A DNA stretch of 37,427 nucleotides from an uncultured Nitrosomonas sp. (lineage in GTDB: Bacteria; Pseudomonadota; Gammaproteobacteria; Burkholderiales; Nitrosomonadaceae): positions 1-37,427 of the forward strand of contig CADEDO010000024.1 of the NCBI GenBank assembly GCA_902826115.1, written 5' to 3'. A program made the translations under genes and the position numbers. A model generated the notes under the pieces. That model was given only the letters and a program-made list of their open reading frames with translations, had not been told where the DNA came from and ran no database searches. Shown one piece after another: positions 35,492 to 37,427 of the stretch (position 1 is the stretch's first letter; the number at the start of each line of letters is the position of its first letter).

Positions 35492-35766
35492 GTTTACTGG
35501 ACTATTTCAGATCATCCAAACCTAAGACTGCATCGGTTGCTAAAGAGAGATTGCAAATTCTCGTGGCGCATGAGCGTACTTATCGTAATCAACCTTCCTA
35601 CTTGCCGCAATTGCAAAGAGAATTGTTAGAGGTCATCCGAAAATATGTGAATGTCGATCAAGATGCAATATCCGTTAACTTTGAGCAGGATGAAAATCAG
35701 GAAACGCTGGAGCTCAATATCGTATTACCTGATTATCAGCAAGCCAGTAAAGGGTTGAATAACTGA
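35488..35766 (+). CDS. minE: Cell division topological specificity factor MinE
   Basis: MinE displaces MinC and stimulates MinD ATPase, setting the pole-to-pole oscillation. The 92-residue protein has an N-terminal membrane-binding and anti-MinCD region (MSLLDYFRSSKPKTASVAKE, RLQILVAHERT) and a C-terminal dimer domain (YLPQLQRELLEVIRKYV onwards). Its ATG overlaps the minD stop (ATGA). Confidence 0.97.
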   Translation: MSLLDYFRSSKPKTASVAKERLQILVAHERTYRNQPSYLPQLQRELLEVIRKYVNVDQDAISVNFEQDENQETLELNIVLPDYQQASKGLNN

Positions 35767-35833
35767 TTGATTTGCGCCGCATTGGAAATCTTGGTTAATT
35801 TATGAATCAATCTCAGATAGTGTTAACTTTGCA

Positions 35834-36496
35834 TTGAGAAGCTTTAGAATTTCATCGGTCCGATTTCAGGGCATCCAATGTAATTTTAATGCGTGGATGC
35901 TATTTTTCTGCGTTTTTCCGTTGATTTCTGGTTGTATCACATTGACTCATCCAACGGCAGCGGATAAAGCTGTTAAAACTATTCTTACTGAGCCTGTTGA
36001 CAGTGCGCAGATTGCTCCGGCGGCTGATTTTAATCTGCTAGGAAGGCTTTCCATTCAAAATGGGAATGAGCGCTTTTCTGGTAGTTTTCGCTGGCAGCAT
36101 TTAACGGTCAGTGATGAAATTTTGTTATTCACACCCCTAGGCCAAGCGGTGGCGGAAATAACAAAAGATCAGGAAGGCGTACGTTTGATTACTGCAAAGC
36201 TGGAAGCTTTTTATGCGGATGATGTGGAAAGTTTGACGGAAGAAGTGCTGGGATGGCGGCTGCCGCTAAGAGGATTGCAGTATTGGATGCAAGGCAAACA
36301 TTCACCATTAACCGCAGCGGAAATGGATTTGGATGATAAAGATCAAGTGGTGGTTATCCGACAAGATGGTTGGAAAATTCAATTCAGCAGCTATGCGCCA
36401 GCACAGTCAAACCAGACGCCTCTTCCCAGAATACTGGATTTGCTCTATGAAAATTTGAAGATCAAGCTGGTTGTGGATGATTGGAAGGTTGAGTAG
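35834..36496 (+). CDS. lolB: Outer-membrane lipoprotein insertase LolB
   Basis: LolB receives lipoproteins from LolA and inserts them into the outer membrane. The 220-residue protein has a hydrophobic signal ending in the lipobox LISGC (Cys34 with the TTG start) and family blocks FNLLGRLSIQNGNERFSGSF, RWQH, LFTPLGQAVAEI, LPLRGLQYWMQG and the C-terminal KIQFSSY. The start is uncertain: TTG 35834 gives a basic n-region, whereas ATG 35897 would give an unusually short signal without basic residues. It is followed closely by ispE. It acts downstream of Lnt, whose gene is in the same window. Confidence 0.9.
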   Translation: MRSFRISSVRFQGIQCNFNAWMLFFCVFPLISGCITLTHPTAADKAVKTILTEPVDSAQIAPAADFNLLGRLSIQNGNERFSGSFRWQHLTVSDEILLFTPLGQAVAEITKDQEGVRLITAKLEAFYADDVESLTEEVLGWRLPLRGLQYWMQGKHSPLTAAEMDLDDKDQVVVIRQDGWKIQFSSYAPAQSNQTPLPRILDLLYENLKIKLVVDDWKVE

Positions 36497-36525
36497 ATTA
36501 AGAATTATATGGTTAATAAATACTG

Positions 36526-37368
36526 ATGCTCACAGTCCCTGCTCCAGCCAAGCTGAATCTTTTTTTGCACGTCATAGGGCGCAGGCAAGATGGATATCAT
36601 TTATTGCAAACCGTTTTCCGTTTTTTGGACTTCTCTGATCAATTAAGCTTCAGATTACGCACAGATGGCATCATTAAGCACTGCAATCCCATTGAGGGCG
36701 TGCCAGAAGATGCGGATTTGTGTGTGCGAGCTGCCAAACTGCTAAAGCAACATACGAACACAGCGCAAGGTGTCGATATTTTGCTGCAAAAACAAATTCC
36801 AATGGGTGGGGGGTTGGGAGGTGGAAGTTCTGATGCGGCAACCACTTTGTTGGCACTCAATCATTTATGGGAACTAAATTTATCTCAGAAGCAGCTGCTT
36901 GATTTGGGTCTTCAATTGGGTGCCGATGTTCCCATATTTATTTTTGGGCAAAATGCATTTGCTGAAGGAATTGGCGAAAAGCTACAAGCCATTGAGTTGC
37001 CACCGGCTTGGTATGTGGTGCTCGTTCCTTCCGTGCAAGTATCAACCGCAGAAATTTTTGCAAGTAAAGAATTGACACGCAACACAATACCCATCAAAAT
37101 ACCGCCCTTTTCCGTCTGGCAAGGACATAACGATCTGGAATCGGTCGTTTGTCGAGCATATCCAGAAGTTGATAGATGTTTAGGGTGGCTAAAGCAATTA
37201 GAAAATACTACAATAGCAGCGATGAGTGGTTCAGGTGCTTGCGTATTTGCTGAATTTGCGACGGAGTTGGCAGCACAAACTGCTTTTGAACAAATTCCTG
37301 AAGATATGAAGGGTTTTGTCGCTAAAGGATTGGATTGTCATCCGATGCACAAATTGACAGCAAAATGA
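36526..37368 (+). CDS. ispE: 4-diphosphocytidyl-2-C-methyl-D-erythritol kinase
   Basis: IspE phosphorylates CDP-methylerythritol in the MEP isoprenoid pathway. It is a 280-residue GHMP kinase with the substrate-binding N-terminus PAPAKLNLFLHVIGRRQDGY, the ATP-binding loop PMGGGLGGGSSDAAT and the C-terminal AAMSGSGACVFAEF. It sits between lolB and tRNA-Gln, the usual betaproteobacterial order (lolB-ispE-tRNA-Gln-prs). Confidence 0.98.
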   Translation: MLTVPAPAKLNLFLHVIGRRQDGYHLLQTVFRFLDFSDQLSFRLRTDGIIKHCNPIEGVPEDADLCVRAAKLLKQHTNTAQGVDILLQKQIPMGGGLGGGSSDAATTLLALNHLWELNLSQKQLLDLGLQLGADVPIFIFGQNAFAEGIGEKLQAIELPPAWYVVLVPSVQVSTAEIFASKELTRNTIPIKIPPFSVWQGHNDLESVVCRAYPEVDRCLGWLKQLENTTIAAMSGSGACVFAEFATELAAQTAFEQIPEDMKGFVAKGLDCHPMHKLTAK

Positions 37369-37371
37369 TTT

Positions 37372-37427
37372 TGGGGAGTCGCCAAGTGGTAAGGCACCGG
37401 ATTTTGATTCCGGCATTCGTAGGTTCG
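37372..37427 (+). tRNA. tRNA-Gln (anticodon TTG), 3' truncated by the window edge
   Basis: The acceptor 5' strand TGGGGAG, the D stem GCC/GGC, and the anticodon stem CCGGA/TCCGG around the loop TTTTGAT (anticodon TTG) are all visible. The T-arm has begun (GTAGG, then TTCG) where the window ends. About 17-20 nt, including the acceptor 3' strand, are missing. It starts 3 nt after the ispE stop. Confidence 0.95.

Overview
The window looks like a stretch of chromosome from a betaproteobacterium. Its gene order and protein styles fit the Nitrosomonadaceae (Nitrosomonas-like), with fairly AT-rich intergenic DNA. The evidence is the proteobacterial housekeeping set (argJ, aat-bpt, glyQ-glyS-gmhB-plsC, lnt, minCDE, lolB-ispE-tRNA-Gln), the ECF sigma/DUF3619 pair, a Nudix/TMP-synthase fusion and c-type cytochromes. 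No ammonia-oxidation gene lies in the window, so the genus is an inference. I see no prophage, transposase, CRISPR array or rRNA.

Layout. (1) 1-3.5 kb: argJ, a DUF815 ATPase and a Nudix-TenI/ThiE fusion form a plus-strand operon, facing a convergent 57-codon yacG. (2) 3.6-4.8 kb: an ECF sigma factor and a DUF3619 membrane protein whose tail has been expanded into five 16-residue acidic repeats. (3) 5.1-12.9 kb: a cyanophycin locus with a peptide-exporter-like ABC transporter carrying an unusual N-terminal extension, a DUF1854 protein, a truncated cyanophycin synthetase paralogue and a full-length cyanophycin synthetase. (4) 13.2-16 kb: selO and a divergent-type outer-membrane protein on the minus strand. 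(5) 16-20.3 kb: aat-bpt, pyrD, rnfB-nth and DUF1841. (6) 20.4-24.6 kb, minus strand: two tandem monohaem cytochromes, the ABC-F protein Uup, a small heat-shock protein and an unrecognised two-anchor membrane protein. (7) 24.9-31.5 kb, minus strand: the overlapping run glyQ-glyS-gmhB-plsC-YgjP-like protease, then lnt upstream. (8) 31.9-37.4 kb, plus strand: a TPR lipoprotein, minCDE, lolB, ispE and the start of tRNA-Gln(TTG).

The cyanophycin locus is the most interesting part. The two synthetase paralogues have complementary defects. The truncated one keeps an HxxEH motif in its N-domain but has lost the C-terminal lid and key residues of its Mur-ligase half. The full-length one has an intact Mur-ligase half but has lost HxxEH. 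This suggests a two-subunit division between primer generation and polymerisation. The linked transporter and DUF1854 protein have no established role.
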